From Bacteroidota bacterium (GTDB lineage Bacteria; Bacteroidota; Bacteroidia; JACPRZ01), in contig JACPRZ010000030.1 in the NCBI GenBank assembly GCA_016193485.1, positions 1-64,000 of the forward strand: a stretch of DNA of 64,000 bases, read 5' to 3'. The position numbers and the translations under genes were made by a program. Numbering within the stretch: the stretch's first letter is position 1; each line of letters opens with the position of its first letter. Below are positions 50,675 through 60,754 of this stretch, piece by piece. Under the pieces are notes generated by a model, which saw only the letters and a list, made by a program, of their open reading frames with translations, did not search any database and had not been told where the DNA came from.

Positions 50675-51370
50675 TTACTGGTTTATCTCAATAAACCTCT
50701 GAATGTCTTTTGTCCTGCCGAAGACCACGATCGTATCGGTAGCATAAAGTACCGTTGAATGGCCGGGTACGCCCATGATGTGCTGTTCTTTTACCACTTC
50801 ACCGTTGCGTTTCATTTCCATCTCGCGCTTGATGGTGATGAGGTTGAGATGATATTTATCGCGCAGGTTGATTTCCCCCAAGTTGCGGTTAACAATTTCG
50901 GTAGGTGTTTTTATTTCTACTATTTCATGGCCATCGGGAAGTTCAAGGAATGATCCGATGCTTGGGTTGATCAGCCGCTCGGCTACAGCCATTCCTACCG
51001 TTTCTTCAGGTGAAAGGATTTCCGTAACGCCCGCCTTTTCAAGGATCCTCCGCTGGTACGGACTGTTGGCGCGGGCTATAATCCTTTTCACTTTCAGGTC
51101 TATCAGGTGCATAGTACAAAGGATCAGCGCTTCAAAATTATCTCCTATGGATACTACCACTGCATCCATGTCCTGTATCTTCTGCGCCTTGATCGTCCTT
51201 ATATCAGTGGCATCAAGCGCTACCGCAAAAGCGACTTCTTCTTTGATGGACTCCACCTTTTCTTCATCTATGTCTATGGCAATAACCTGTCCGCCTTTTT
51301 TGGAAAGTTCCCTGGCAATGGCAGTGCCGAAAAGACCAAGGCCGATAACCGCAAATTTATTTAATGTCAT
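50675..51370 (-). CDS. ktrA: TrkA/KtrA-type potassium uptake RCK protein
   Basis: 231 aa; FAVIGLGLFGTAIARELSKKGGQVIAIDIDEEKVESIKEEVAFAVALDATD. Confidence 0.9.
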   Translation of the reverse strand: MTLNKFAVIGLGLFGTAIARELSKKGGQVIAIDIDEEKVESIKEEVAFAVALDATDIRTIKAQKIQDMDAVVVSIGDNFEALILCTMHLIDLKVKRIIARANSPYQRRILEKAGVTEILSPEETVGMAVAERLINPSIGSFLELPDGHEIVEIKTPTEIVNRNLGEINLRDKYHLNLITIKREMEMKRNGEVVKEQHIMGVPGHSTVLYATDTIVVFGRTKDIQRFIEINQ

Positions 51371-51451
51371 GGCAGGAAGAAAAACAAGAGGGCAAAGCCC
51401 CGCACATAGTTTATGTGCGGGGCAAAGATATGATTTTACTTTTTACATGAG

Positions 51452-51967
51452 TCATCCCACAAGAAAACCCAAACTGATCAACTGTGCGGGGACTTTTAAT
51501 TTGTTTTTTTCAATGGCTGTTTTATTGATGTCGAATTTTAACTGGTCATCTTCAAGTGTTACGAAACTGAAGTGAGCGCCTTTCCTGGCAAGTCCTTCCC
51601 TTTCGCACACTACAAGTACAGGTTTTCCGTCAACAAGCGGGGCAAGCGCTTTGAGCAATGCACTTTTAGCCGATACCACATATACCAACTGACAGGATAA
51701 AGCATCCTGCTCTGTTAAGAGTTTTTTTACTACGATGGTTTTACCAAGTACTTTTTTTGTTCTTGCGAGTGTTTCAAGTTCATTGAGGATGGGCGAATCG
51801 CCATACACGCCAACCGTAAACTGGTTGTTCATGGTCTGAGGCCATTCGATATATTTCATAAAATTATAGACAAAGAGTGTGTACGCCCTGTAATCAATAT
51901 CCTGTGCAATTGTTTTCTGAGATTGTATTGATAAAAACAGGAATAGTATAAAAACCGGTAATTTCAT
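51452..51967 (-). CDS. YfiR family (DUF4154) periplasmic protein
   Basis: 171 aa; YNFMKYIEWP...FTVGVYGDSPILNELETLARTKKVLGKTIVVKKL...GARKGAHFSFVTLEDDQLKFDINKTAIEKNKLKVPAQLISLG pattern. Confidence 0.82.
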   Translation of the reverse strand: MKLPVFILFLFLSIQSQKTIAQDIDYRAYTLFVYNFMKYIEWPQTMNNQFTVGVYGDSPILNELETLARTKKVLGKTIVVKKLLTEQDALSCQLVYVVSAKSALLKALAPLVDGKPVLVVCEREGLARKGAHFSFVTLEDDQLKFDINKTAIEKNKLKVPAQLISLGFLVG

Positions 51968-51980
51968 TTTTGTTACTGTG

Positions 51981-52048
51981 CGGGTATAGGGGATATGGGG
52001 ATATGGGGATATGGGAATATGGGAATTCCCTTATTTTCTTATACCCGA
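51981..52048. repeat. GGGATATG-type tandem repeat flanked by CGGGTATA/TATACCCG inverted repeat
   Basis: ggggatatggggatatggggatatgggaatatggg; outer arms at 51981 and ~52041. Confidence 0.75.
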
Positions 52049-52071
52049 ATATTTATTTACTCATTTATTAA

Positions 52072-52632
52072 TTATTTAGCCCTTTCTGAATATTCAGACG
52101 TGCGCGTATCAATCCGCACGCGTTCGCCCTGGCTGATAAAAAGAGGCACGTTGACCATGGCGCCTGTTTCCAGTTTTGCCGGTTTGAGAGCCCGTGTTGA
52201 TGTATCACCGCGTAAACCCGGTTCGGTATAAACCACCTCAAGGTCAACAAAAGGAGGCAGTTCAACGGCAACCGGTATTTCGCTTTCAAATGAGATGTTA
52301 AGGACGATGCCCTCTTTGAGAAAACCTGTTTTATCTCCTATAATGGAAACCGGCAGAGAAATCTGTTCAAACGATTCGGGGTCCATGCAGAATATTTCAT
52401 CTGCCGATGAATAGAGATACTGCATCTGTTTGATTTCAATACGTACAAAATCCACCTTTTCACCGGAACGGAATTTATACTCAACGAGCCGGCCTGTTTT
52501 CAGGTTGCGCATTTTTGCCTGGAAAAAAGCATGTTTGTTGCCGGGGTTGCGGAACTGCAATTCAATGATCTGGCAAAGGTCGTTGTTGAACCGGATTACT
52601 TTTCCTGTGCTTAAATCCTGTGTAGTCGCCAT
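52072..52632 (-). CDS. efp: elongation factor P
   Basis: MATTQDLSTGKVIRFNNDLCQIIELQFRNPGNKHAFFQAKMRNLKTGR...PGLRGDTSTRALKPAKLETGAMVNVPLFISQGERVRIDTRTSEYSERA. Confidence 0.96.
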   Translation of the reverse strand: MATTQDLSTGKVIRFNNDLCQIIELQFRNPGNKHAFFQAKMRNLKTGRLVEYKFRSGEKVDFVRIEIKQMQYLYSSADEIFCMDPESFEQISLPVSIIGDKTGFLKEGIVLNISFESEIPVAVELPPFVDLEVVYTEPGLRGDTSTRALKPAKLETGAMVNVPLFISQGERVRIDTRTSEYSERAK

Positions 52633-52733
52633 AATTATCAATTTATATAAACTCGCAAATTTAACGAAGTTTAACAATCGCTGCTTTATCTGCCGGATAA
52701 TATTCGTATTTTCGCAATCCAAAATTTACCGGC

Positions 52734-54716
52734 ATGAAAAAATTTCATCTTATTCCCTTTGTTTTTTTATTATTAACCGGAATTTTATCAGCCCAGATCC
52801 TGCAGCCGGCTAAGTGGTCTTTCCGTGCTGAAAAAATCAACGGAAAAGAATTTAATCTTCTTTTTGAAGCGAAAATTGATCCCGGGTGGCATATCTATTC
52901 TCAATTCCTTCCCGAAGGAGACGGACCGGTTCCCACATCGTTTCACTTTGACTCAAGCGCAAATTTTAATCTTATCGGAAAAGTTGAAGAAGGCAAGCCG
53001 ATTGTTCATTTTGATTCCGCTTTTGAAAAAGAATTAAGTTATTTTGAAGGTTCTGTTATTTTTAATCAGAAAATATCTGTCACCGGATCAGAACCATTTT
53101 CCATTACCGGGTTTCTTGAATTTATGATGTGCGACAATGCCAGGTGCCTTCCTCCCGAAGAGGCGCCTTTTGAGTTCCGTGCAGATGATGGAAATGTAAC
53201 TGCCATAATTAAAAAAGCAGGGATGAATAAAGATGAACCTGATCCTGGTGCCGTATTACCTCCTGTCGGATCCGGCAGCGGTTCATTGTGGACTATATTC
53301 TTCGCGGGAATTATTGCCGGGTTTCTCGGGTTGCTTACTCCCTGCGTTTTCCCGATGATACCTTTTACCGTCAGTTTTTTTCTTAACCGGAATACCAGCC
53401 GTGCAAAAGGAATTTATGAGGCGTTCTATTATTCCTTTTCAATTATTGTCATTTATGTCCTGGTTGGATTTTTATTTTCAAAAATTTTCGGTGCCGATGC
53501 CCTGCGGGAGATAACGAGCAATATGTGGTTTAATCTTTCCGTATTTCTTCTTTTCATCCTTTTCGGTATTTCATTTCTTGGCGCCTTTGAGTTGCAATTT
53601 CCGGCTTCCTGGACAAACAAAGCCGACAGGATTTCGGAGAGGGGGGGTATTTTTAGCGTCTTTTTCATGGCGCTGACGCTGGTACTGGTATCGTTTTCCT
53701 GCACAGGACCTATCATAGGCGCTTTGCTGGTGGAGGCGGCAACGGCAGGAGAAAATTCGGGACCTCTTGCCGGGATGACCGGCTTTGCCGTAGCACTGGG
53801 ATTGCCTTTCGGAATTTTTGCCGCATTTCCGGGTTGGTTGAAATCGCTGCCGAAATCGGGCGGATGGCTGAACGGGGTAAAAGTCACTCTCGGTATTATT
53901 ATCATTGCCTTTTCGCTGAAATTTCTCTCGCAGGCGGACCTCGCCTATCACTGGGGTATTTTACCGCGTGAAGTATTTCTTGCCGTCTGGATAATCCTCT
54001 TCACCATCCTCGGTTTTTATTTCCTGGGGAAAATTAAATTTTCTCATGACAGCGATACGCCTTATGTGTCTGTTCCAAGGTTGTTTTTTTCCGTTGTTGC
54101 ATTTGCCTTTGCCGTTTACATGATACCCGGCATGTGGGGCGCCCCGCTGAATGCGATCAACGCCTTTACCCCCCCCCTGACAACTCAAAACTTTAACCTC
54201 ACCGGTTCACAGCCGGGAATAAAGAATAACGATATGAATTCCCCGGCAAGGAAGTATACCTCGCTGTTCCACTGCCCGCTTAATATAAGTTGTTTTTTTG
54301 ACTATGAGGAGGGTATGGAATATGCGCGGAAATCCGGGAAACCCGCGCTGGTTGACTTCACCGGCTGGAGTTGCGTAAACTGCAAAAAGATGGAAGCATC
54401 GGTGTGGTCCGACTCGCGCGTACTGAACCATCTGCAAAATGACTTCGTACTCATTTCTCTATATGTTGACGACAAAACAGAATTACCCGAAAACGAAAAA
54501 TATACTTCAGCCGTTACGGGTAAAAAAATAAAGACCATAGGCAATAAGTGGAGCGATTTCCAGGCGACCCGTTTCAAAACCAATTCACAGCCCTATTACG
54601 CTCCGCTTGCTCATGATGAAAAAATCCTGGTTCCGCCTGCAGGGTATTCATCCGATGTTGAAAATTATCTCAACTTTCTTGAAAAGGCGCTGCAAAATTT
54701 CCACAACAGGAATTAA
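52734..54716 (+). CDS. dsbD: DsbD-like thiol:disulfide interchange protein
   Basis: 660 aa; GFLGLLTPCVFPMIPFTVSFFLNR; C-term thioredoxin-like DFTGWSCVNCKKMEASVW. Confidence 0.92.
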   Translation: MKKFHLIPFVFLLLTGILSAQILQPAKWSFRAEKINGKEFNLLFEAKIDPGWHIYSQFLPEGDGPVPTSFHFDSSANFNLIGKVEEGKPIVHFDSAFEKELSYFEGSVIFNQKISVTGSEPFSITGFLEFMMCDNARCLPPEEAPFEFRADDGNVTAIIKKAGMNKDEPDPGAVLPPVGSGSGSLWTIFFAGIIAGFLGLLTPCVFPMIPFTVSFFLNRNTSRAKGIYEAFYYSFSIIVIYVLVGFLFSKIFGADALREITSNMWFNLSVFLLFILFGISFLGAFELQFPASWTNKADRISERGGIFSVFFMALTLVLVSFSCTGPIIGALLVEAATAGENSGPLAGMTGFAVALGLPFGIFAAFPGWLKSLPKSGGWLNGVKVTLGIIIIAFSLKFLSQADLAYHWGILPREVFLAVWIILFTILGFYFLGKIKFSHDSDTPYVSVPRLFFSVVAFAFAVYMIPGMWGAPLNAINAFTPPLTTQNFNLTGSQPGIKNNDMNSPARKYTSLFHCPLNISCFFDYEEGMEYARKSGKPALVDFTGWSCVNCKKMEASVWSDSRVLNHLQNDFVLISLYVDDKTELPENEKYTSAVTGKKIKTIGNKWSDFQATRFKTNSQPYYAPLAHDEKILVPPAGYSSDVENYLNFLEKALQNFHNRN

Positions 54717-54720
54717 TGCC

Positions 54721-54849
54721 TTTATTGCCACTAAAACACAAAAACACTAAACCTGCCTGCCCTGCCTACCGGCAGGCAGGCCCCGCTAAACATTTATTTT
54801 TATCAAATTATTATTTCGTGAATTTTCGTGCATTAGTGTTTTTGTGACA
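54721..54849. repeat. degenerate hairpin repeat related to the D-family interior, with CCTGCCTGCC...GGCAGGCAGG
   Basis: gccactaaaacacaaaaacactaaacctgcctgcc ... ggcaggcagg ... cattagtgtttttgtgac. Confidence 0.65.
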
Positions 54850-54864
54850 GCAAATAATTATCAG

Positions 54865-55626
54865 ATGGGTCTCATACTAAACATAGAAACCGCCACAAAG
54901 GCATGCTCGGTCGCTCTTGCCTCCAATGGAAAACTTCTGTCGCTGAAAGAATCACATGATGAAACCTACCGCCATTCGGAAGTATTGACCTCCTATATTG
55001 AGGATGCCTGCAGGCAGGCAGGCGTTTCAATTGAAAAAATAGATGCCGTTGCAATATCCAAAGGCCCCGGTTCATTCACAGGTTTGCGCATTGGCGTTTC
55101 AACCGCCAAAGGCATTTGTTATGGGTTGAAGAAACCGTTAATATCTGTTCCCACTCTTCAGGCAATGTGCGAAGGAATGAGAACCTGGCTTAATACAAGG
55201 GAGAATCAATACGGCACCTCCGGATTGCCCGGTAAAATAAATGCTGATCATTCCGGAATTTTATTCTGCCCTATGATTGATGCCCGCAGGATGGAAGTGT
55301 ACTGCGCTCTTTATGACCTGGGAGGGAAAGAGGTGCGCGAAACGCGCGCTGAAATTATCAACGGGGAATCATTTAAAGATTTTTTTAAGGGAAATTATCT
55401 CCTCTTTGCCGGTGATGGTGCGGAAAAATGCCGTGAAGTTTTATCCGGTAACGATAAAGCGATTTTCATAGATGGTTTTATTCCTTCGGCTCAATTTATG
55501 TGCGGATTATCTGAGGAAAAATACCGGCAAAAGAAGTTTGAAAACCTTGCCTCTTTTGAACCGTTTTATCTTAAGGATTTTATACCGGGAGGAGTTGCCC
55601 GGCAGGTACATTTACCATATTCCTGA
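54865..55626 (+). CDS. tsaB: tRNA threonylcarbamoyladenosine biosynthesis protein TsaB
   Basis: LILNIETATKACSVALASNGK, HSEVLTSYIEDA, AISKGPGSFTGLRIGVSTAKGICYGL. Confidence 0.95.
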   Translation: MGLILNIETATKACSVALASNGKLLSLKESHDETYRHSEVLTSYIEDACRQAGVSIEKIDAVAISKGPGSFTGLRIGVSTAKGICYGLKKPLISVPTLQAMCEGMRTWLNTRENQYGTSGLPGKINADHSGILFCPMIDARRMEVYCALYDLGGKEVRETRAEIINGESFKDFFKGNYLLFAGDGAEKCREVLSGNDKAIFIDGFIPSAQFMCGLSEEKYRQKKFENLASFEPFYLKDFIPGGVARQVHLPYS

Positions 55627-55635
55627 TATGGCGCA

Positions 55636-56556
55636 TCAACTCATCGTGTACCGTGTCAGTTTCGGGAAGTTCTGAATCCGCTCTTTGGCTTCAAAATTTT
55701 TCACTTCCTCAAGACGCTGGGTGCCGAACTTCTCAACACAGAAAGATGCCGTTGCCGACCCGCAGATCACCGCCCGCTTAAGGTTTTCAAAATTTACCGA
55801 ACGGGTTTTATCAAGGTAGCCCATCATGCCTCCGGCAAAACTGTCACCTGCCCCGGTGGGGTCCACCACATCTTCAAGGGGTAACGCAGGTGCGAAGAAT
55901 ACCTCACCACGTTTGTTGAACAGGAGCGCCCCGTGCTCCCCTTTTTTAATAACAATATACTGGGGTCCCATTGCGAGAATTTTCCTGGCGCCTTTCCGCA
56001 GGGAATTTTCCCCTGATAACTGGCGCGCTTCTTCGTCATTGATTATCAGGAGGTCAACCGACCGGATTACAATCAATAATTCCTCCAGCGCATTATTCAT
56101 CCAGTAGTTCATGGTATCAATGGCGATTATCCGGGGGCGCCTTATGAGTTGCCGTATCACCTCCATCTGCACGGCAGGAGTAAGATTGCCGAGCATGACA
56201 AAATCAGGAGCGCGGGCGGGTGAAGGAAGGCGCGGAACGAAGTCGGCAAGTACGTTCAATTCGGTGGCGAGGGTTTCGCGGCTGTTCAGATCGTAACGGT
56301 ACCTGCCTGCCCAGAAAAATGATTTTCCTCCCTTGACAATTTCCAACCCGTCAAGGTTGATATTTTTTTTTCGGAAAAATTCAAGCGTCTCCTGCGGAAA
56401 ATCATCGCCTATAACCGAAACCAGGAAAATATGTTTTGTAAAAAAGGAAGCGGCAAGGGATATATACGTAGCAGCGCCTCCAACAATCTTATCCGTTTTA
56501 CCGAACGGGGTTTCAATGGCGTCAAAAGCAACGGTGCCGACTACGAGTAAACTCAT
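55636..56556 (-). CDS. PfkB family carbohydrate/nucleoside kinase
   Basis: 306 aa; IVGGAATYISLAASFF, VDPTGAGDSFAGGMMGYL; start overlaps ahcY stop by 1 bp. Confidence 0.92.
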   Translation of the reverse strand: MSLLVVGTVAFDAIETPFGKTDKIVGGAATYISLAASFFTKHIFLVSVIGDDFPQETLEFFRKKNINLDGLEIVKGGKSFFWAGRYRYDLNSRETLATELNVLADFVPRLPSPARAPDFVMLGNLTPAVQMEVIRQLIRRPRIIAIDTMNYWMNNALEELLIVIRSVDLLIINDEEARQLSGENSLRKGARKILAMGPQYIVIKKGEHGALLFNKRGEVFFAPALPLEDVVDPTGAGDSFAGGMMGYLDKTRSVNFENLKRAVICGSATASFCVEKFGTQRLEEVKNFEAKERIQNFPKLTRYTMS

Positions 56557-57902
56557 TAATACCTGTAATAATCCGGCTTGTAGGGCCCTTCAACCGGAAC
56601 TCCTATATACTCCGATTGGGAGGATTTCATGATTTCAAGTTCAACGCCAAGTTTTTTGAGGTGAAGGCGGGCTACTTTTTCATCGAGGTGTTTGGGCAGG
56701 GTATAGACCTTGTTTTTGTATTTGCCGGGGTTATTCCACAGTTCTATCTGCGCAAGAACCTGGTTGGTAAAAGAAGTGGACATCACAAAGGAAGGATGGC
56801 CCATAGCGCAGCCGAGATTTACAAGTCGCCCCTCGGCAAGAATAATCACATCTTTTTTCCCAATGGTATATTTATCAACCTGCGGCTTAATGGTGACGAG
56901 GGTATGGCCGTAATTTTCATTGAGCCATGCCATGTCAATTTCGTTATCAAAATGACCGATGTTACAGACAATGGCTTTATCCTTCATCATGCGGAAATGG
57001 GTACCGGTGATCACATCCCGGTTACCGGTAGCCGTTACAATAATGTCGGCTTCTTTTACCGCATCTTCCATTTTTTTCACCTCATAACCTTCCATGGCGG
57101 CCTGCAATGCGCAGATAGGATCAATTTCGGTTACGATAACCCTTGCCCCGGAAGCCCGGAGCGATTGTGCTGAACCTTTGCCAACATCTCCATAACCGGC
57201 AACAATAGCCATTTTTCCTGCAATCATCAGGTCGGTTGCCCTGCGGATGCCGTCAATGAGCGATTCCCTGCAGCCGTATTTATTATCAAATTTTGACTTT
57301 GTTACCGAGTCATTTACATTGATTGCCGGCACCGGAAGCGTTCCGTTCCTTTCCCGGTCATATAACCTGCGCACCCCGGTGGTGGTTTCTTCGGTAATAC
57401 CTCGTATTCCTTTTATTAATTCGGGATATTTGTCAAGTACGGTATTGGTAAGATCTCCACCGTCATCCAGTATCATGGAAAGAGGTTTTCTCTCTTTTCC
57501 GAAAAACAAGGTCTGGTCAATGCACCAGTCATATTCTTCGAGGGTTTCTCCTTTCCATGCATAAACCGGAACACCGCTTGCCGCAACCGCTGCGGCAGCA
57601 TGATCCTGTGTTGAAAAAATATTGCAGGATGACCATGTTACATCAGCGCCAAGTTCAACCAGCGTTTCAATGAGAACAGCTGTCTGGATGGTCATGTGAA
57701 GGCACCCCGCAATTCTCGCACCTTTGAGAGGGTTTTTACCTTTATACTCTTCGCGCAGCGACATCAATCCGGGCATTTCAACCCTTGCCAGTTCAATTTC
57801 TTTCCTGCCCCAGTCGGCAAGTGAAATGTCTTTTACCTTATATTTAATGTGTTGCCGTTTTTCAGTAGCCGTATGGTTCATGCGGTTGGTTTTTGGTTTC
57901 AT
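56556..57902 (-). CDS. ahcY: adenosylhomocysteinase
   Basis: 448 aa; [80 protein letters not shown]. Confidence 0.98.
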   Translation of the reverse strand: MKPKTNRMNHTATEKRQHIKYKVKDISLADWGRKEIELARVEMPGLMSLREEYKGKNPLKGARIAGCLHMTIQTAVLIETLVELGADVTWSSCNIFSTQDHAAAAVAASGVPVYAWKGETLEEYDWCIDQTLFFGKERKPLSMILDDGGDLTNTVLDKYPELIKGIRGITEETTTGVRRLYDRERNGTLPVPAINVNDSVTKSKFDNKYGCRESLIDGIRRATDLMIAGKMAIVAGYGDVGKGSAQSLRASGARVIVTEIDPICALQAAMEGYEVKKMEDAVKEADIIVTATGNRDVITGTHFRMMKDKAIVCNIGHFDNEIDMAWLNENYGHTLVTIKPQVDKYTIGKKDVIILAEGRLVNLGCAMGHPSFVMSTSFTNQVLAQIELWNNPGKYKNKVYTLPKHLDEKVARLHLKKLGVELEIMKSSQSEYIGVPVEGPYKPDYYRY

Positions 57903-58939
57903 TTCTGGACCCAGATAAATTTTCCGGTCTTGTCAATATATCCCTTCTGTCCCGATTTAATATCTCCTATCTGAACATAAGCCATGCCGCCCATAAAGTC
58001 GGATGGAACCTCAAACTGACCGGGAATAATAAATTTCCCGCTTTTATCAATGAAGCCCCACTTATCGGTTTTACTCATTTGTACGCACGCAAGTCCTTCA
58101 CTGAAGTGAAAGGCGCCCATAAACTGCGGGGGAATGATCATCACCCCGGTTTTATCAATATATCCGAACTTGCCGGTCTTAAAATCACCTACCCGCACGA
58201 TAGCCATGCCGTCTTTAAAAAGGAATGCTTTGTCAAATTTCGGTTGAATAGTAAAAGTTCCGCTCTTATCTATGTAGCCCCATTTGCCGGTAACTTCATC
58301 GCCAACCCGCACATTGGCCATGTTATCGCTAAAGTCCCAGCAATCATCAAACTTATAATCAATAGCTACTTTGCCTGTTTTGTCAACAAAACCCCATTTG
58401 CCTGTTTTGTAGTCACCGGTCTTCACCCGTGCAAGTCCTTCGCGGAAATCGGAAGCATTTGAAAACTGGATGGATATGACAACCTTGCCTGTTTTATCAA
58501 TGAATCCCTGTTTCAACCCCTGTTTCACCCGTGCAAGCCCTTCTGAAAAAGGATAGGCATCATCGTATTGCGGAGAGACCACCAGGTTACCGGTTTTGTC
58601 AATATATCCCCATTTGCCACCTTTTTTAACAGCGGCTAATCCTTCAAAAAATCCGGGGGCGCTACCGGGAAAGAATCCCACCTTTTCAAACTGGGGAGCA
58701 ATAACCAGGTTGCCTGTTTTGTCGACAAAACCGTAGAGTCCGCCTTGTTTCACATGGCCGAGACCTTCCATGAATACATCTGCCTTATCAAACGCTGGCT
58801 GAATTACTACTTTACCGGTCTTATCAACGTACCCATATTGTTTTCCGTTTGAGAAAGGATAGAACCCTTCATGGTGTTGTGAAAAGCCGGAGGCCGTCTG
58901 AAGCAGCAGCCCGGCAATCAGGAGATTTCTTACCTTCAT
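57899..58939 (-). CDS. secreted WG-repeat protein
   Basis: 346 aa; about seven to eight WG repeats ([31 protein letters not shown]). Confidence 0.93.
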   Translation of the reverse strand: MKVRNLLIAGLLLQTASGFSQHHEGFYPFSNGKQYGYVDKTGKVVIQPAFDKADVFMEGLGHVKQGGLYGFVDKTGNLVIAPQFEKVGFFPGSAPGFFEGLAAVKKGGKWGYIDKTGNLVVSPQYDDAYPFSEGLARVKQGLKQGFIDKTGKVVISIQFSNASDFREGLARVKTGDYKTGKWGFVDKTGKVAIDYKFDDCWDFSDNMANVRVGDEVTGKWGYIDKSGTFTIQPKFDKAFLFKDGMAIVRVGDFKTGKFGYIDKTGVMIIPPQFMGAFHFSEGLACVQMSKTDKWGFIDKSGKFIIPGQFEVPSDFMGGMAYVQIGDIKSGQKGYIDKTGKFIWVQK

Positions 58940-59082
58940 GGTGTTTTGAATTATTAAAAATTATTTTCCGAAAAGGGGTGCAATTTTATGAAATAATATT
59001 CATTTCAGCAACAGGGTATTATTCCCGATTTATATAACGGAATGCATTACCCCTACGGAAACCGGCAAAGTTACCTAAATTT

Positions 59083-59658
59083 ATGAGATTAATATACAAC
59101 AAAATTTTTGCTAAAAAGATACGGGTAGGTATTTGTGAAATGGATGAACACCCAGGGATCCCCACAAAGGAGAAACACCGTTTGCATACCCTGTCCCTCG
59201 CCTCCCGCCTTCTCGGCATTAAAGATATTGAAATTGCTTATAATGGAAGAATTCCCTGCCTTGTAAATCAACCATGGAATGTCTCGGTGTCCCATTCGGG
59301 AAATCATCTTGCCTGCATCCTGACAGACCTTCCCCACGCGGGTATTGACATCGAACAGATTTCTCCAAGGATTGAAAAAATTGCCAACCGGTTTCTTCAC
59401 GAATCTGAAAAAAAAACCATCAGCGGCAAAAACCGCCTTGAAAAGTTATACGTAATCTGGTGCGCCAAGGAAACGCTTTATAAAATATTTAAAAAAGGAG
59501 GATTGATTTTCAGTGAAAACCTGATCATTGACCCGTTTGAATATTCAAAAAAAGGAGAAATATCAGGCGCCATCCAGACCAAAGATTTTGTTCGGAAATT
59601 TTACCTGTTTTATGAAGAATTCAGAGGACATATCCTGGTGTTTGGTGCTAATGAGTAA
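59083..59658 (+). CDS. 4'-phosphopantetheinyl transferase superfamily protein
   Basis: 191 aa; PWNVSVSHSGNHLACIL, GIDIEQISPRIEKIANRFL, YVIWCAKETLYK. Confidence 0.93.
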   Translation: MRLIYNKIFAKKIRVGICEMDEHPGIPTKEKHRLHTLSLASRLLGIKDIEIAYNGRIPCLVNQPWNVSVSHSGNHLACILTDLPHAGIDIEQISPRIEKIANRFLHESEKKTISGKNRLEKLYVIWCAKETLYKIFKKGGLIFSENLIIDPFEYSKKGEISGAIQTKDFVRKFYLFYEEFRGHILVFGANE

Positions 59659-59685
59659 TATTGCCGAACCGTTTACTATGGGAAT

Positions 59686-60420
59686 ATGAACAGAGGGATT
59701 TACGATAGGATTTTGAAGAAAAAAGCGCAAGGCAGGAAGCAGGTTGCGGTGCTGGTCGACCCTGATAAATTCAAAGAAAGGATAATTCAGACCGCAGTTG
59801 ATGCCGGTATTGATTTTTTTCTTGTAGGTGGAAGTTTATTGTCGGAAGGCGATATGGGGAAGGTAATCGGCAGGATAAAAAGAAAATGCCGGGTACCGGT
59901 TATTATTTTCCCGGGAAGCCCATTACAAATAGATAAAAAAGCGGATGGTATTCTGCTGCTTTCGCTGATTTCGGGACGTAATCCCGAGTACCTTATCGGG
60001 CATCATGTTATTTCTGCACAAACGCTGAAAAAAAGCGGGCTGGAAATTATCCCGGCCGGATACATCCTTATTGATTCCGGAAAAGCCACCACCGCTTCCT
60101 ATATCAGCCATTCTCACCCTATTCCATGGGATAAAGATGATATTGCTGCCTGTACTGCCGTTGCCGGTGAACTTTTGGGATTAAAGATGATCTATCTTGA
60201 TTGCGGCAGCGGTGCGGCAAAACCTCCTTCAGCATCAATGGTACGACAGGTGCGAAAGAATATTTCAGTACCCCTGATTGCCGGTGGAGGAATACGCAAT
60301 CCGCTTCAGGCAAAGGAATTGTTTGAGGCAGGAGCCGATATTGTTGTCATAGGCAATGCCGCAGAGGAGAATGCAGGATTCATTAAAGAAATTGTCCTGG
60401 TTAAGGATAATCGCAGATAG
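59686..60420 (+). CDS. geranylgeranylglyceryl phosphate synthase-like (PcrB/GGGPS family)
   Basis: 244 aa; VLVDPDKF, FFLVGGSLL, PVIIFPGSPLQI, PAGYILIDSGK, YLDCGSGA, PLIAGGGIRNPLQAKELFEAGADIVVIGNA. Confidence 0.92.
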   Translation: MNRGIYDRILKKKAQGRKQVAVLVDPDKFKERIIQTAVDAGIDFFLVGGSLLSEGDMGKVIGRIKRKCRVPVIIFPGSPLQIDKKADGILLLSLISGRNPEYLIGHHVISAQTLKKSGLEIIPAGYILIDSGKATTASYISHSHPIPWDKDDIAACTAVAGELLGLKMIYLDCGSGAAKPPSASMVRQVRKNISVPLIAGGGIRNPLQAKELFEAGADIVVIGNAAEENAGFIKEIVLVKDNRR

Positions 60421-60484
60421 TATACATCAAAATAAAAACTATTCTCTGAATCGGATAAATTTCCACATTTTGAATCATGCTGAA

Positions 60485-60690
60485 ATTTATGCGGTTTCTA
60501 GTAAATTACCACCACCAAAGGCGGTGGCTTTTATTCACCCCACCCCCATCCCCTCTCCTTAATAAGGAGAGGGGTGTCCGAATTCCGATCCCGATATCTA
60601 TCGGGACGGAATGAGGACGGGGTGAGGTAATAAATTGGCATAGCCAACTGTACATAACCACCTTCAAAGACGGTGGGTTTCTATGTTAAT
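60485..60690. repeat. composite repeat: two IS200/IS605-like subterminal hairpins enclosing GC-rich nested palindromes
   Basis: Hairpins CCACCACCAAAGGCGGTGG and CCACCTTCAAAGACGGTGG around CCCCTCTCCTTaaTAAGGAGAGGGG and TCCCGATatctATCGGGA. Confidence 0.75.
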
Positions 60691-60754
60691 CTAAAAATAA
60701 GGTGATAAGAATCTTGCTATGTAATCCGTAAAATTCGTACCTTTACACCAGTTT

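Noticed and set aside
50868-51575. 235-aa + strand ORF
   Set aside because: Antisense to the ktrA-like gene and the YfiR-like gene 3' end; no recognisable domain.
55008-55024. CCTGCAGGCAGGCAGG in tsaB as another palindrome insertion
   Set aside because: The encoded ACRQAGVSIEKIDA fits normal TsaB sequence, so no insertion is needed.
56616-58462. ORFs 56616..57173 and 57893..58462 on + strand
   Set aside because: Antisense to ahcY and the WG-repeat gene; the second simply mirrors the repeat periodicity.
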